Positions 1 to 7,794 of a stretch of DNA of 64,000 nt are shown piece by piece. Positions within the stretch are counted from its first letter, which is position 1. The number at the start of each line of letters is the position of its first letter. The notes under the pieces are model-generated. The model was not told the DNA's origin. It searched no databases and saw only the letters and a program-made list of their open reading frames with translations. This stretch comes from Aquabacterium sp. OR-4. Lineage in GTDB: Bacteria; Pseudomonadota; Gammaproteobacteria; Burkholderiales; Burkholderiaceae_C. Where the stretch lies: NCBI RefSeq assembly GCF_025290835.2, contig NZ_JAOCQD020000002.1:1860001-1924000 (forward strand). The letters are read 5' to 3'. The position numbers were made by a program, and so were the translations under genes.

Positions 1-281
1 GCCTCGGCCACCAGGCCGTCCATCGGCACCAGCCAGTCGTGCAGGGTGCGCGCCAGCACCGCGCGGTACAGCTCGGCCTTGCTGCCGAAGTAGTAGTGCA
101 GATTGGCCTTGGGCAGGCCGGCCTCGTCGGCAATGGCGGCCATGGTGGCGCCATTGAAGCCGGTGCGGGCGAACACGCGTTCGCCCGCACCGAGGATCAA
201 CGCCTCGTTGGCCTGGCGGATGGCGCCCTTGCGGGCCGCCTCATCCTCCGCGATGGCCGGCGTGGCGCGCGGGCGAATCAC
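1..281 (-). CDS. TetR/AcrR-family regulator, RutR-like (partial, N-terminal part)
   Basis: The first 93 codons of a TetR-type repressor; the rest lies beyond the left edge of the window. A helix-turn-helix is clear, with the core MAAIADEAGLPKANLHYYFG followed by SKAELYRAVL, the usual end of the TetR DNA-binding domain. The start is a GTG that overlaps the TGA of the upstream binding-protein gene (GTGA), so translation is probably coupled. The wording of the HTH resembles RutR, the regulator of pyrimidine use. This is supported by a RutR-like palindrome at 4071-4084 in front of the first gene of the same operon. Inferred role: local repressor of the transporter operon that responds to a pyrimidine-related ligand. 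The ligand domain is not visible, so the ligand remains a guess. Confidence 0.8.
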   Translation of the reverse strand, partial: MIRPRATPAIAEDEAARKGAIRQANEALILGAGERVFARTGFNGATMAAIADEAGLPKANLHYYFGSKAELYRAVLARTLHDWLVPMDGLVAE

Positions 282-1279
282 TTGCTGGCGGCTTCCCAGA
301 CCGCATGCGAGTAGCCGGCCTTGCCCGGGTCCTTCTTGATCACCGGCGAGCTGCCGCCGGTGAGCAGCACCTTCACCGTGCGCTCGTAGGCGGCGGGCTC
401 GAGGTAGCCGATCTTGGCCGTGCCGGCGGTGCTGATCAGCTTGGCCACGTTCTCCATCTGGCGCTTTTGCACCGCCAGCTTGGCGCTGCCCGACGGATCG
501 GCGGCCACCACCACCTTGGCGGCTTCTTCCGGGTTCTTCACCGCGTCGTTCCAGCCCTTGAAGGTGGCCTTCAGAAACTTGCCCATCTTGGCCACGAAGG
601 CCTTGTCCTTGAGCTTGCTTTCCAGCACGTACAGGCCGTCTTCCAGCGAGGCCACGCCTTCCTTCTCGTAGAAGAAGGTGATCAGGTCGCTTTCCTTGAT
701 GCCGGCGTCCACCACCTGCCAGTACTCGTTGTAGATCATGGTGCTGATGCAGGCGGCCTGCTTCTGCAGCAGCGGGTCGACGTTGAAGCCCTGCTTGAGC
801 ACCTTGACGTCGCTGTCGGGCTTGAGGCCCAGCTTGCCCATCCAGTTCAGGAACGGGTACTCGTTGCCGCCGAACCAGACGCCCAGGGTCTTGCCCTTGA
901 AGTCCTTGGCGCTGGCCACGCCGCTGTCCTTGCGGCAGGTGAGCATCAGGCCCGACTTGTCGAACACCTGGGCGATGTTGACCAGCGGCACGCCGGCCTC
1001 GCGCGCGGCCAGCGCGTCGGGCATCCAGTTCACCACCACGTCGGCCTGGTTGCCGGCAATCACCTGCACCGGGCTGATGTCGGGGCCGCCCGGCTTGATG
1101 GTCACGTCCAGGCCCTCGGCCTTGTAGTAGCCCTTGGCGGCGGCCATGTAGTAGCCGGCAAACTGCGCCTGCGGCACCCACTTCAGCTGCACCGTGACCT
1201 TCTCTTGCGCCTGGGCACCGAAAGCCGCTGCGGCCAGCGCGGCGGCCAGCGCCACCTGCTTGATCATCGAACCTGCCAT
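278..1279 (-). CDS. ABC transporter substrate-binding protein, NMT1/THI5-like
   Basis: Periplasmic binding protein of 333 residues. A Sec signal peptide covers about residues 1-24 (ending FGAQA before QEKVTVQ), followed by the NMT1/SsuA-like opening LKWVPQAQFAGYYMAAAKG, which is typical of binders of thiamine precursors, pyrimidines, riboflavin or sulfonates. I start at ATG 1279, not at the GTG nine bases upstream, because CAGGAG sits 8 bases before this ATG. It is the fourth gene of a minus-strand operon (ATPase, permease, permease, binding protein) and overlaps the TetR start by four bases. The family is clear, but the substrate cannot be read from the sequence. A pyrimidine or hydroxymethylpyrimidine compound is inferred from the RutR-like regulator and operator. 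Confidence 0.88.
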   Translation of the reverse strand: MAGSMIKQVALAAALAAAAFGAQAQEKVTVQLKWVPQAQFAGYYMAAAKGYYKAEGLDVTIKPGGPDISPVQVIAGNQADVVVNWMPDALAAREAGVPLVNIAQVFDKSGLMLTCRKDSGVASAKDFKGKTLGVWFGGNEYPFLNWMGKLGLKPDSDVKVLKQGFNVDPLLQKQAACISTMIYNEYWQVVDAGIKESDLITFFYEKEGVASLEDGLYVLESKLKDKAFVAKMGKFLKATFKGWNDAVKNPEEAAKVVVAADPSGSAKLAVQKRQMENVAKLISTAGTAKIGYLEPAAYERTVKVLLTGGSSPVIKKDPGKAGYSHAVWEAASK

Positions 1280-1329
1280 CGCTCTCACTCCTGGGGTTGG
1301 TTGTCTGTGGGACGGGGAAAACGGGGGAC

Positions 1330-2295
1330 TCAGCGCGATCTGACCGACGGATGCCAGAACGCCACCTTGCGCTCAAGCTGCACCAGCAAGGCATAGGCCA
1401 GCGAGCCGGTGACGGCGGCCACCACGATGGCCGCCCACACCAGGCCCACGTTCATGCGCGCGGCCTCGGTGCTGATGCGAAAGCCCAGGCCCACCGTGGG
1501 CGAGCCGAAGAACTCGGCCACGATGGCCCCGATGAGGGCCAGCGTGGCATTGACCTTCAGCGCGCTGAAGATGAAGGGCATGGCCATCGGCAGGCGCAGG
1601 TCGCGCAGCGTGCGGCCGTAGCCGGCGGCATAGCTGTGCATCAGCTCGAGCTCGAGCTTGCCGGCCGCCTGCAGCCCGGCCAGCGTGCTGATGAGCATCG
1701 GAAAGAAGGTCATCAGCACCACCACGGCGGCCTTGCTGGGCCACTCGAAGCCGAACCACATCACCATGATGGGCGCCACCGCCACCAGCGGCACGGTGCT
1801 GGTCAGGCTGGCCAGCGGCAGCAGGCCGCGCTGCAGGAAGGGCGCGCGATCGATCGCCACGCCGACCGCAAAGCCCAGGCCCGAGCCCAGGGCCCAGCCG
1901 ATCAGCACCGACTTGCCCACCGTCTGCACAAAGTCAGCGGCCAGCGTGTCCCAGCGATCCACCAGCATGCCGGCAATCCAGCTGGGCGCGGGCAGCAGCA
2001 CGCGCGGCACATCGAACAGCGTGACGCCCACCTGCCAGACGTACAGCACCCACAGGCCGAACAGCGCCGCGGTGGCCGTGCCATGCCAGCGCCGGCCGTC
2101 CAGCGCCGCCACGCGCTGCACGCTCCAGCCGGCCAGGCCCAGCACCGCCAGCAGGGCCAGGCGCCAGGCCCAGGGCACGGTGCCATCGTCGAAGCTGCCA
2201 GGCTCGGGCATCAGCAAGCACAGGCCGGCGGCCGCGGTCAGCGCGATGGCCAGCGCCAGCCACCAGGGCGCACCACGTGTCGCCTGCCCGCTCAC
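1330..2295 (-). CDS. ABC transporter permease, SsuC/ThiX type
   Basis: Inner-membrane permease of 321 residues with several hydrophobic segments, an N-terminal cluster being visible at about residues 10-80. The C-terminal half carries the BPD_transp_1 region, including the EAA-loop context AAGYGRTLRDLRLPMAMPFI that contacts the ATPase. The start is GTG, with GGAGGG about 8 bases upstream. It lies 58 bases after the other permease gene and 50 bases before the binding-protein gene. Having two different permeases suggests a heterodimeric channel, as in other NMT1-type importers. This gene is longer at its N-terminus than most SsuC permeases (about 260 residues), with extra membrane segments. Confidence 0.85.
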   Translation of the reverse strand: MSGQATRGAPWWLALAIALTAAAGLCLLMPEPGSFDDGTVPWAWRLALLAVLGLAGWSVQRVAALDGRRWHGTATAALFGLWVLYVWQVGVTLFDVPRVLLPAPSWIAGMLVDRWDTLAADFVQTVGKSVLIGWALGSGLGFAVGVAIDRAPFLQRGLLPLASLTSTVPLVAVAPIMVMWFGFEWPSKAAVVVLMTFFPMLISTLAGLQAAGKLELELMHSYAAGYGRTLRDLRLPMAMPFIFSALKVNATLALIGAIVAEFFGSPTVGLGFRISTEAARMNVGLVWAAIVVAAVTGSLAYALLVQLERKVAFWHPSVRSR

Positions 2296-2353
2296 GGGAC
2301 TGCCCTCCGCGCTGTGCGCTGCGGGATTCGCGCTTGGGAACGGCCCGGCGCGC

Positions 2354-3244
2354 TCACGCCTGATTCCTTCGCGCCAGCACCAGCCGCTCCAGCGCGGCCA
2401 CGGCGCCGGTGAGCGCCAGGCCCAGCAGCGCGCTCATCACCAGCGCGCTCCAGATGCCCACGGTGTTGCCGTAGTAGCTGCCGGTGAGCAGCCTGGCGCC
2501 CAGGCCAGCCTGCGCGCCGGTGGGCAGCTCGGCCACCATGGCGCCCACCACGCCGGCGGCAATGGCCACGCGCAAGCTGGGAAACAGGTAGGGCAGCGCC
2601 GAGGGCAGGCGCAGCAGCCAGAAGGCCTGCAGGCGGCTGGCGGCATAGGTGTGCATCAGCTCGGTCTCGATGCGCTGCGGCGCGCGCAGGCCCTGCACCA
2701 TGGCCACGGTGACCGGAAAGAAGCACAGGTACATGGCAATCGCCGCCTTGGGCGCCAGTCCGCTGAAGCCCAGGCTGCCCAGGATCACCAGCACGATGGG
2801 CGCGATGGCCAGCACCGGCACGGTCTGGCTGGCCACGATCCAGGGCAGCAGCGCGCGGTCGAGCGTGCGGCTGTGCACGATGGCCGCGGCCAGCACCACG
2901 CCCAGCAGCGTGCCCAGCACAAAGCCCAGCAGCGTGGACTGCGCCGTGACGGCGGCGTGATAGAGCAGGTTGCGGGGTGAGTCGAGCGGAAAGTCGAACA
3001 GGCTTTCGCGCAGATCGGCCAGCACCTGGTGCGGCGCCGGCAGCACCGGGCGCTCCATGGCCCAGGTGGTGGCCACCAGCTCCTGCCAGCCATAGGCCGT
3101 GCCGCGCGGCGTGAGCACGCGCTCGATGGCGCCCTGGGCGTTGAGGCCCACCGCGCCGCCGTACCACAGCAGCAGCACCGCGGCCAGCACCACCGCCACC
3201 GGCAGCGCCTGCTCGCGCAGCGTGGGGGCGGTGCGCCTAGTCAT
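2354..3244 (-). CDS. ABC transporter permease, SsuC/ThiX type
   Basis: Second permease of the importer, 296 residues from the ATG that overlaps the end of the ATPase gene by eight bases (ATGACTAG). An upstream in-frame start would add nine residues inside the ATPase gene and is less likely. The first membrane span is at about residues 15-35, and the BPD_transp_1 domain contains the EAA-like stretch YAASRLQAFWLLRLPSALPY. It forms a pair with the next permease. The overlap with the ATPase gene and short spacing show a single transcript. Substrate as for the rest of the operon: unproven, probably pyrimidine-related. Confidence 0.85.
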   Translation of the reverse strand: MTRRTAPTLREQALPVAVVLAAVLLLWYGGAVGLNAQGAIERVLTPRGTAYGWQELVATTWAMERPVLPAPHQVLADLRESLFDFPLDSPRNLLYHAAVTAQSTLLGFVLGTLLGVVLAAAIVHSRTLDRALLPWIVASQTVPVLAIAPIVLVILGSLGFSGLAPKAAIAMYLCFFPVTVAMVQGLRAPQRIETELMHTYAASRLQAFWLLRLPSALPYLFPSLRVAIAAGVVGAMVAELPTGAQAGLGARLLTGSYYGNTVGIWSALVMSALLGLALTGAVAALERLVLARRNQA

Positions 3245-4040
3245 CGGCCGCGTGCCCTGCCCCGTGGCCATGCGCCAGGCCCTCGCGCACCTCGTGCGCC
3301 AGCGCCATGAACTCGGGCGTGTCGCGCATGTCCAGCGTGCGCTCGGCCGGCAGCGGCGAATCGATGACCTTCAGGATGCGCCCCGGCCGCGGGCTCATGA
3401 CCACGATCTTGGTCGACAGGTACACGGCCTCGGCGATCGAGTGGGTGACGAACACCACCGTGCGCCGCTCGCGCTGCCACAGCTGCTGCAACTGCTCGTT
3501 GAGCCGGTCGCGCGTGATCTCGTCGAGCGCGCCAAAGGGCTCGTCCATCATCAGGATCTTGGGCTCGAAGCCCAGCGCGCGGGCGATCGACACGCGCTGC
3601 TGCATGCCGCCCGAGAGCTGCCAGGGGTACTTGCCCTCAAAGCCGGCCAGGCCCACGCGCAGCAGGTGCTCGCGCGCCACGGCCTCGGCCGCGGCCTTGG
3701 CCTGGCCCTGGATCTGCAGCGGCAGCATCACGTTGGCCAGCACCGTGCGCCACGGAAACAGTGCCGGCGCCTGGAACACATAGCCGTAGGCGCGGGCCAA
3801 GCGGGCCTGCCGCGGCGACATGCCGTTGACCAGCACCTGGCCCGAGGTGATGGGCTCCAGATCGGCGATCACGCGCAGCAGCGTGGTCTTGCCGCAGCCC
3901 GAGGGGCCGATCAGCGACACGAACTCGCCCTGGGCGATGCTGAGATCCACCTCGCTGAGCGCATGCACCGGGGCATCGGCGGCAGGGTAGGTCACGCTGG
4001 CACGGCGCACCTCGACGGCCGGCGGGTCGGAAACAGTCAT
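3237..4040 (-). CDS. ABC transporter ATP-binding protein, SsuB/ThiZ type
   Basis: Cytoplasmic ATPase of 267 residues, first gene of the importer operon. Walker A is GPSGCGKTT at residues 45-53, the Q-loop region YVFQAPALFPWRT is at 87-99, the signature LSGGMQQR is at 142-149, and Walker B ILMMDEP is at 162-168, followed by the D-loop and the switch histidine in FVTHS. The start chosen is ATG 4040, which gives the usual family length; an in-frame start 93 bases upstream would run through the operator region. A RutR-like palindrome lies 30 bases before this start, so expression is probably controlled by the regulator encoded at the far end of the operon. Confidence 0.9.
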   Translation of the reverse strand: MTVSDPPAVEVRRASVTYPAADAPVHALSEVDLSIAQGEFVSLIGPSGCGKTTLLRVIADLEPITSGQVLVNGMSPRQARLARAYGYVFQAPALFPWRTVLANVMLPLQIQGQAKAAAEAVAREHLLRVGLAGFEGKYPWQLSGGMQQRVSIARALGFEPKILMMDEPFGALDEITRDRLNEQLQQLWQRERRTVVFVTHSIAEAVYLSTKIVVMSPRPGRILKVIDSPLPAERTLDMRDTPEFMALAHEVREGLAHGHGAGHAADD

Positions 4041-4070
4041 CGCAGCCCTGACAAAAACTCTGGCAAACCC

Positions 4071-4084
4071 TGACCAAACGGTCA
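4071..4084 (-). promoter_or_regulatory. RutR-like operator upstream of the ABC importer operon
   Basis: The 14 bases TGACCAAACGGTCA match the known RutR core TGACCA-NN-TGGTCA in all but one fixed position. The site lies 30 bases before the start of the ATPase gene, and the operon it fronts ends with a RutR-like TetR gene. The match is seen directly; that it is bound by this regulator is inference. A minus-strand promoter near it is likely but I could not fix its -35 and -10 boxes. Confidence 0.65.
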
Positions 4085-4208
4085 GCTTATTGTGACAACG
4101 AAGCCAGTTCCATGCCATCGAACGCCGGGGCAAACGGCTCGGGATCTACCCGATGTGGTGCGCGCCGGCGCACCGGCCTGGGTCATCCGGCGGCAGCCCG
4201 GCCCGCGC

Positions 4209-4829
4209 TCAATCCAGCCACCAGCCGGCGGCGCGCAGGTCGCGCTCGGCCTGCGCGGCATCGGTGAACAGCAGCGCCTGCCAGCCGGCCTGCCGGGCGG
4301 CCTGCACGTTGGGCGCGTGGTCGTCAAGAAACAGCAGGGTCTCGGCCGGCACGCCAAAGCGCGCGGCGGCCAGCGCAAAGATCTCGGGCTCGGGCTTGTT
4401 GAAGCCCACCCGCGCCGAGAACACGCCGGCGTCGAAGCCACGCACGAAGTCATGCGCCGCCTCCAGCTGATCGGCATACGGCGCCGGCATGTTGGACAGG
4501 TAGAAGGTGCGGCGGCCGGCGGCACGCACCCGCTGCAGCAGGGCCACCGAATCGGGCAGCGGCTGCAGCTCGCCGGGCACGGCCTCGATCACGGCCTGGG
4601 CCTCGTCCAGCCGCAGGCCGGTGCGTGTGGCGATGCGCTGCGCCAGCGCCTGCGGGCTGACCGTGCCGCGGTCGAACTCGGCCCAGTCGCCGCCGTAGCT
4701 CTGGAAGATCTGATCCACCCAGTGGCGGGCGCTGGCCTCGTCCGCGGCGCGCCCGGGCAGCACCTCGCGCAGCAGGACCTCGGGCCGCCAGCGAAACAGC
4801 ACGCGGCTGAAGTCGAAGACGAAGTTCAT
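4209..4829 (-). CDS. HAD-superfamily hydrolase, YihX-like sugar-phosphate phosphatase
   Basis: Soluble HAD phosphatase of 206 residues. Motif I is DFSRV, with the nucleophile D6 but Ser at position +2 where most HAD phosphatases have Asp; YihX-type enzymes also deviate there. Motif II is LSNMP, the conserved Lys is in GFNKPEPEIF, and motif III/IV is LFLDDHAPNVQAA. This pattern resembles E. coli YihX, an alpha-D-glucose-1-phosphate phosphatase. It follows pgi and the transaldolase gene on the same strand, which fits a role in sugar-phosphate turnover, although 172 bases with a hairpin separate it from pgi. The start ATG 4829 begins directly at the motif-I strand; a longer in-frame start adds only low-complexity sequence. 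Confidence 0.75.
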   Translation of the reverse strand: MNFVFDFSRVLFRWRPEVLLREVLPGRAADEASARHWVDQIFQSYGGDWAEFDRGTVSPQALAQRIATRTGLRLDEAQAVIEAVPGELQPLPDSVALLQRVRAAGRRTFYLSNMPAPYADQLEAAHDFVRGFDAGVFSARVGFNKPEPEIFALAAARFGVPAETLLFLDDHAPNVQAARQAGWQALLFTDAAQAERDLRAAGWWLD

Positions 4830-4905
4830 GCCAGCCCCTCGTCCGACGGGTGCGTCGGCCAATCCCCCGAGGGGATCGCGGGCCGGCTTGCGGACTGAAG
4901 CCGGA

Positions 4906-4933
4906 CACAAACAGTCCCTGCGGACGGTTTGTG
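4906..4933 (-). terminator. Hairpin downstream of pgi, possible terminator
   Basis: CACAAAC pairs with GTTTGTG, and GTCC with GGAC, around a CTGC loop with one internal mismatch. It lies 69 bases past the pgi stop. There is no T-run on the minus strand, so it may instead be a processing hairpin. Confidence 0.4.
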
Positions 4934-5001
4934 CCTGCTGAAGGCCCCTGGCTTCTGGCCAGTGGCCGGCCCGGCGCTCGGCCCGCGCACCGCTCGTGCC
5001 A

Positions 5002-6600
5002 TCACCTCAGCCGCGCCAGCAGCCCGGCGGTGGAGCCGTCCAGGCCGCTGGCATCGCCCGAGGCCAGGCGCGGCAGCAGGTCGTTGCACAAGGCCTTGCC
5101 CAGCTCCACGCCCCATTGGTCGAACGGGTTGATGCCCCAGACGGCGCCGCTGCAGAACACGCGGTGCTCGTACAGCGCCACCAGCGCGCCCAGCGTGCGC
5201 GGCGTCAGCTGATCGAGCAGCAGCGTGGTGCTGGGCCGGTTGCCGGCAAAGCTGCGGTGGCGGGCCACGGTCAGCTTGCCCAGCGTGGCCGAGGCGGTGG
5301 GCGCCTTCTCGCCCAGCGCGGCCTCGGTGGTCTTGCCCAGCATCAGCGCGGCGCTTTGCGCCAGGCCGTTGGCCAGCAGCTTGGTGTGCAGATCGGCATG
5401 GCCGTGGGTGGGCGTCTTGACCAGGATGAACTCCACCGGCACCGCTTCGGTGCCCTGGTGCAGCATCTGGAAGTAGGCATGCTGGCCGTTGGTGCCGGGC
5501 TCGCCCCACACCACCGGGCTGGTGGCATAGGGCAGCGGCTGGCCGTCGAGGTCGACGCTCTTGCCGTTGCTCTCCATCTCGAGCTGCTGCAGGTAGGCCG
5601 GCAGGCGAGCCAGGCCCTGGTGGTAAGGCGCCACCGAGCGGCTGGCGTAACCATGGAAGTTGCGGTACCACACGTCCAGCAGGCCAAGCTGCACCGGCAG
5701 GTTGGTCTCGAGCGGCGCGCTGGCGAAGTGGCGGTCCATGGCATGCGCACCGGCCAGCAGCGCGCGAAAGTGCTCGGCACCGATGGCAATGGCCAGCGGC
5801 AGGCCGATGGCGCTCCACAGCGAGTAGCGCCCGCCCACCCAGTCCCAGAAACCGAAGGTGGTGTGGATGCCGAAGGCCGCCGCCGCCTGCAGGTTGGTGG
5901 TGGTGCCGACGAAGTGCCGGGCGATGTCGCCTTCGCTGCCGCCGTGGGCCAGGAACCACTGCCGCGCCACCTGCGCGTTGGCCATGGTCTCCTGGGTGGT
6001 GAAGGTCTTGCTGGCGATGATGAACAGCGTCTCGGCCGGTTTCAGCGGCTGCAGCACCGGCGTGATGTCGTGGCCATCCACATTGCTGACGAAGTGCATC
6101 GTGATGCCCGGGTGGGCAAAGGGCTGCAGCGCACGCGCGGCCATGGCCGGCCCCAGGTCGGAGCCGCCGATGCCGATGTTCACCACATGGCGGATGCCGC
6201 TGCCGGCGGTGTCGCGCACGCTCTCGGCATAGGCCAGCATGCGGTCCAGCACCTCGTGCACCTCGGCGCTGAACAGGCCCTCGCCGCGCGGCGCGCGCAG
6301 CGCGGTGTGCAGCACGGCGCGGCCCTCGGTGGTGTTGATCGGCTCGCCGGCCAGCATGGCGTCGCGCCGCGCCTCCAGGCCCACCTCGCGCGCCAGCTCG
6401 GTGAGCAGCTTGCGGGTCACCAGATCCCAGCGGTTCTTGCTGAGATCGGCGAACACCTCGGGCGCGGCCAGCGCAAAGGCTTCAAAGCGCTGCGGGTCGC
6501 GCGCGAAGGCCTCGCGCAAGTCGAGGCCGCGGCCGTGGGCCTGGTAGTGCCCCTGAAGTCCCGTCCATGCGACGGTCTGATTGCACCGCTTGAAATCCAT
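5002..6600 (-). CDS. pgi: Glucose-6-phosphate isomerase
   Basis: Interconverts glucose-6-phosphate and fructose-6-phosphate in the cytoplasm. The 532 residues match the normal length of bacterial Pgi. Both family signatures are present: FGFWDWVGGRYSLWSA in the middle and, further on, GEPGTNGQHAYFQMLHQG, which carries active-site residues; VNIGIGGSDLGPAMA binds the phosphate. ATG 6600 is preceded by GGAGAG seven bases away; the longer frame upstream runs into the intergenic repeat. The gene follows the transaldolase gene on the same strand, 138 bases apart, with a GC-rich repeat in the gap. Together with zwf across the divergent region, this is a local set for hexose-phosphate and pentose-phosphate metabolism. 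Confidence 0.97.
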   Translation of the reverse strand: MDFKRCNQTVAWTGLQGHYQAHGRGLDLREAFARDPQRFEAFALAAPEVFADLSKNRWDLVTRKLLTELAREVGLEARRDAMLAGEPINTTEGRAVLHTALRAPRGEGLFSAEVHEVLDRMLAYAESVRDTAGSGIRHVVNIGIGGSDLGPAMAARALQPFAHPGITMHFVSNVDGHDITPVLQPLKPAETLFIIASKTFTTQETMANAQVARQWFLAHGGSEGDIARHFVGTTTNLQAAAAFGIHTTFGFWDWVGGRYSLWSAIGLPLAIAIGAEHFRALLAGAHAMDRHFASAPLETNLPVQLGLLDVWYRNFHGYASRSVAPYHQGLARLPAYLQQLEMESNGKSVDLDGQPLPYATSPVVWGEPGTNGQHAYFQMLHQGTEAVPVEFILVKTPTHGHADLHTKLLANGLAQSAALMLGKTTEAALGEKAPTASATLGKLTVARHRSFAGNRPSTTLLLDQLTPRTLGALVALYEHRVFCSGAVWGINPFDQWGVELGKALCNDLLPRLASGDASGLDGSTAGLLARLR

Positions 6601-6651
6601 GTCAGCTCTCCATTCCAGCCATCGTCTACCCGCGAGCACCACACCGACGCA

Positions 6652-6734
6652 ACCCAGCGGCCGCCACGGAACCGGCTCTGCCGGGCCGTCGGCGGCGCCC
6701 CCTTGAGGGGGAGGCGGCGCAGCCGCTTCGGGGG
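6652..6734 (-). repeat. GC-rich intergenic repeat, copy 1
   Basis: About 83 bases between tal and pgi. Read on the minus strand it aligns, with scattered mismatches, to the plus-strand stretch 10475-10559 behind zwf. Shared blocks include GGCCCGGCAGAGCCGGT and GGCGGCCGCTGGGT, and both copies carry a C-run/G-run inverted repeat. It contains no gene. Confidence 0.75.
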
Positions 6735-6738
6735 TGGG

Positions 6739-7689
6739 TCAGTTCAGCTCCTGGATCATCTTGTCGAGCTTGCCGGCATCCACCGCGAAGGCGCGGATGC
6801 CCTCGGCCAGCTTCTCGGTGGCCATGGCGTCCTCGTTGAGCGCCCAGCGGAAGGCCTTTTCGTCGTAGTGCAGCTCGGGCAGATCCATGGCCTGCGCGGC
6901 CGCGGCGTCGAGGCGGCGGTTGAGCGGGGCCTCGCTGGCCTGCAAGGCGCTGAGCAGATCGGGGCTGATGGTCAGCAGGTCGCAGCCGGCCAGCGCGGTG
7001 ATCTGGCCCACGTTGCGGAAGCTGGCCCCCATCACCTCGGTGGCGATGCCGTGGCGCTTGAAGTGCTGGTAGATGGCCTCGACCGAGCGCACGCCGGGGT
7101 CCTGGGGGCCGGCCATGGCGGCCTCGTCCCAGGCGGCGCCGGCGTTCTTCTTGTACCAGTCGTAGATGCGGCCCACAAAGGGGCTGATCAGGCGCACGCC
7201 GGCATCGCCGCAGGCCACCGCCTGGCAGAACGCGAACAGCAGCGTGAGGTTGCAGCGGATGCCTTCGGCCTCGAGCACCTTGGCCGCCTGGATGCCTTCC
7301 CAGGTGGCGGCAATCTTGATCAATACGCGCTCGCGGCCGATGCCGGCCGCCTCGTACAGCGCCATCAGGCGGCGTGCGCGGGCCAGCGTGGCGGCGGTGT
7401 CGAAGCTCAGGCGCGCATCCACCTCGGTGCTCACGCGACCGGGCACCACCTTCAGGATCTCGAGGCCGAAGCGCACCAGCACCTGGTCGACGATGGCGTC
7501 CAGCGGCTGGCCACGGTGGGCGGCCACGGTGTCGGCCAGCAGCGGCGCGTAGTCGGCCGCCTGCACGGCCTTGAGGATCAGGCTGGGGTTGGTGGTGGCG
7601 TCGCGCGGGGCGAACTGGGCCAGTTGCTTGAAGTTGCCGGTGTCGGCCACCACGGTGGTGTATTGCTTGAGCTGATCGAGCTGGTTCAT
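6739..7689 (-). CDS. tal: Transaldolase (TalB type)
   Basis: Cytoplasmic pentose-phosphate enzyme that moves a dihydroxyacetone unit between sedoheptulose-7-phosphate and glyceraldehyde-3-phosphate. At 316 residues it matches the TalB subfamily. The signature DATTNPSL is at residues 30-37, and the Schiff-base lysine K125 sits in the stretch [11 protein letters not shown]; a second conserved block is the cluster [19 protein letters not shown] 7689 gives the canonical start [19 protein letters not shown]. It is the first gene of the tal-pgi unit. The 105 bases between it and the divergent beta-helix gene must hold its promoter, but no clear boxes or HexR palindrome are visible there. Confidence 0.96.
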   Translation of the reverse strand: MNQLDQLKQYTTVVADTGNFKQLAQFAPRDATTNPSLILKAVQAADYAPLLADTVAAHRGQPLDAIVDQVLVRFGLEILKVVPGRVSTEVDARLSFDTAATLARARRLMALYEAAGIGRERVLIKIAATWEGIQAAKVLEAEGIRCNLTLLFAFCQAVACGDAGVRLISPFVGRIYDWYKKNAGAAWDEAAMAGPQDPGVRSVEAIYQHFKRHGIATEVMGASFRNVGQITALAGCDLLTISPDLLSALQASEAPLNRRLDAAAAQAMDLPELHYDEKAFRWALNEDAMATEKLAEGIRAFAVDAGKLDKMIQELN

Positions 7690-7794
7690 GGGCGTGCGGG
7701 TTGCGGCATTGGGGCCGGAGCGGACCAGAGCGAATTAGAACCGCTTGGCGTGACGGCGGGTTCCGGCTGGGTTACGGCCCGCAAAATGCGGGCC

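Noticed and set aside
4996..7794. Long plus-strand frame opposite pgi and tal, joined to the beta-helix frame
   Set aside because: Antisense to two certain genes and of low-complexity composition. Only the part from 7795 onward is protein-like.
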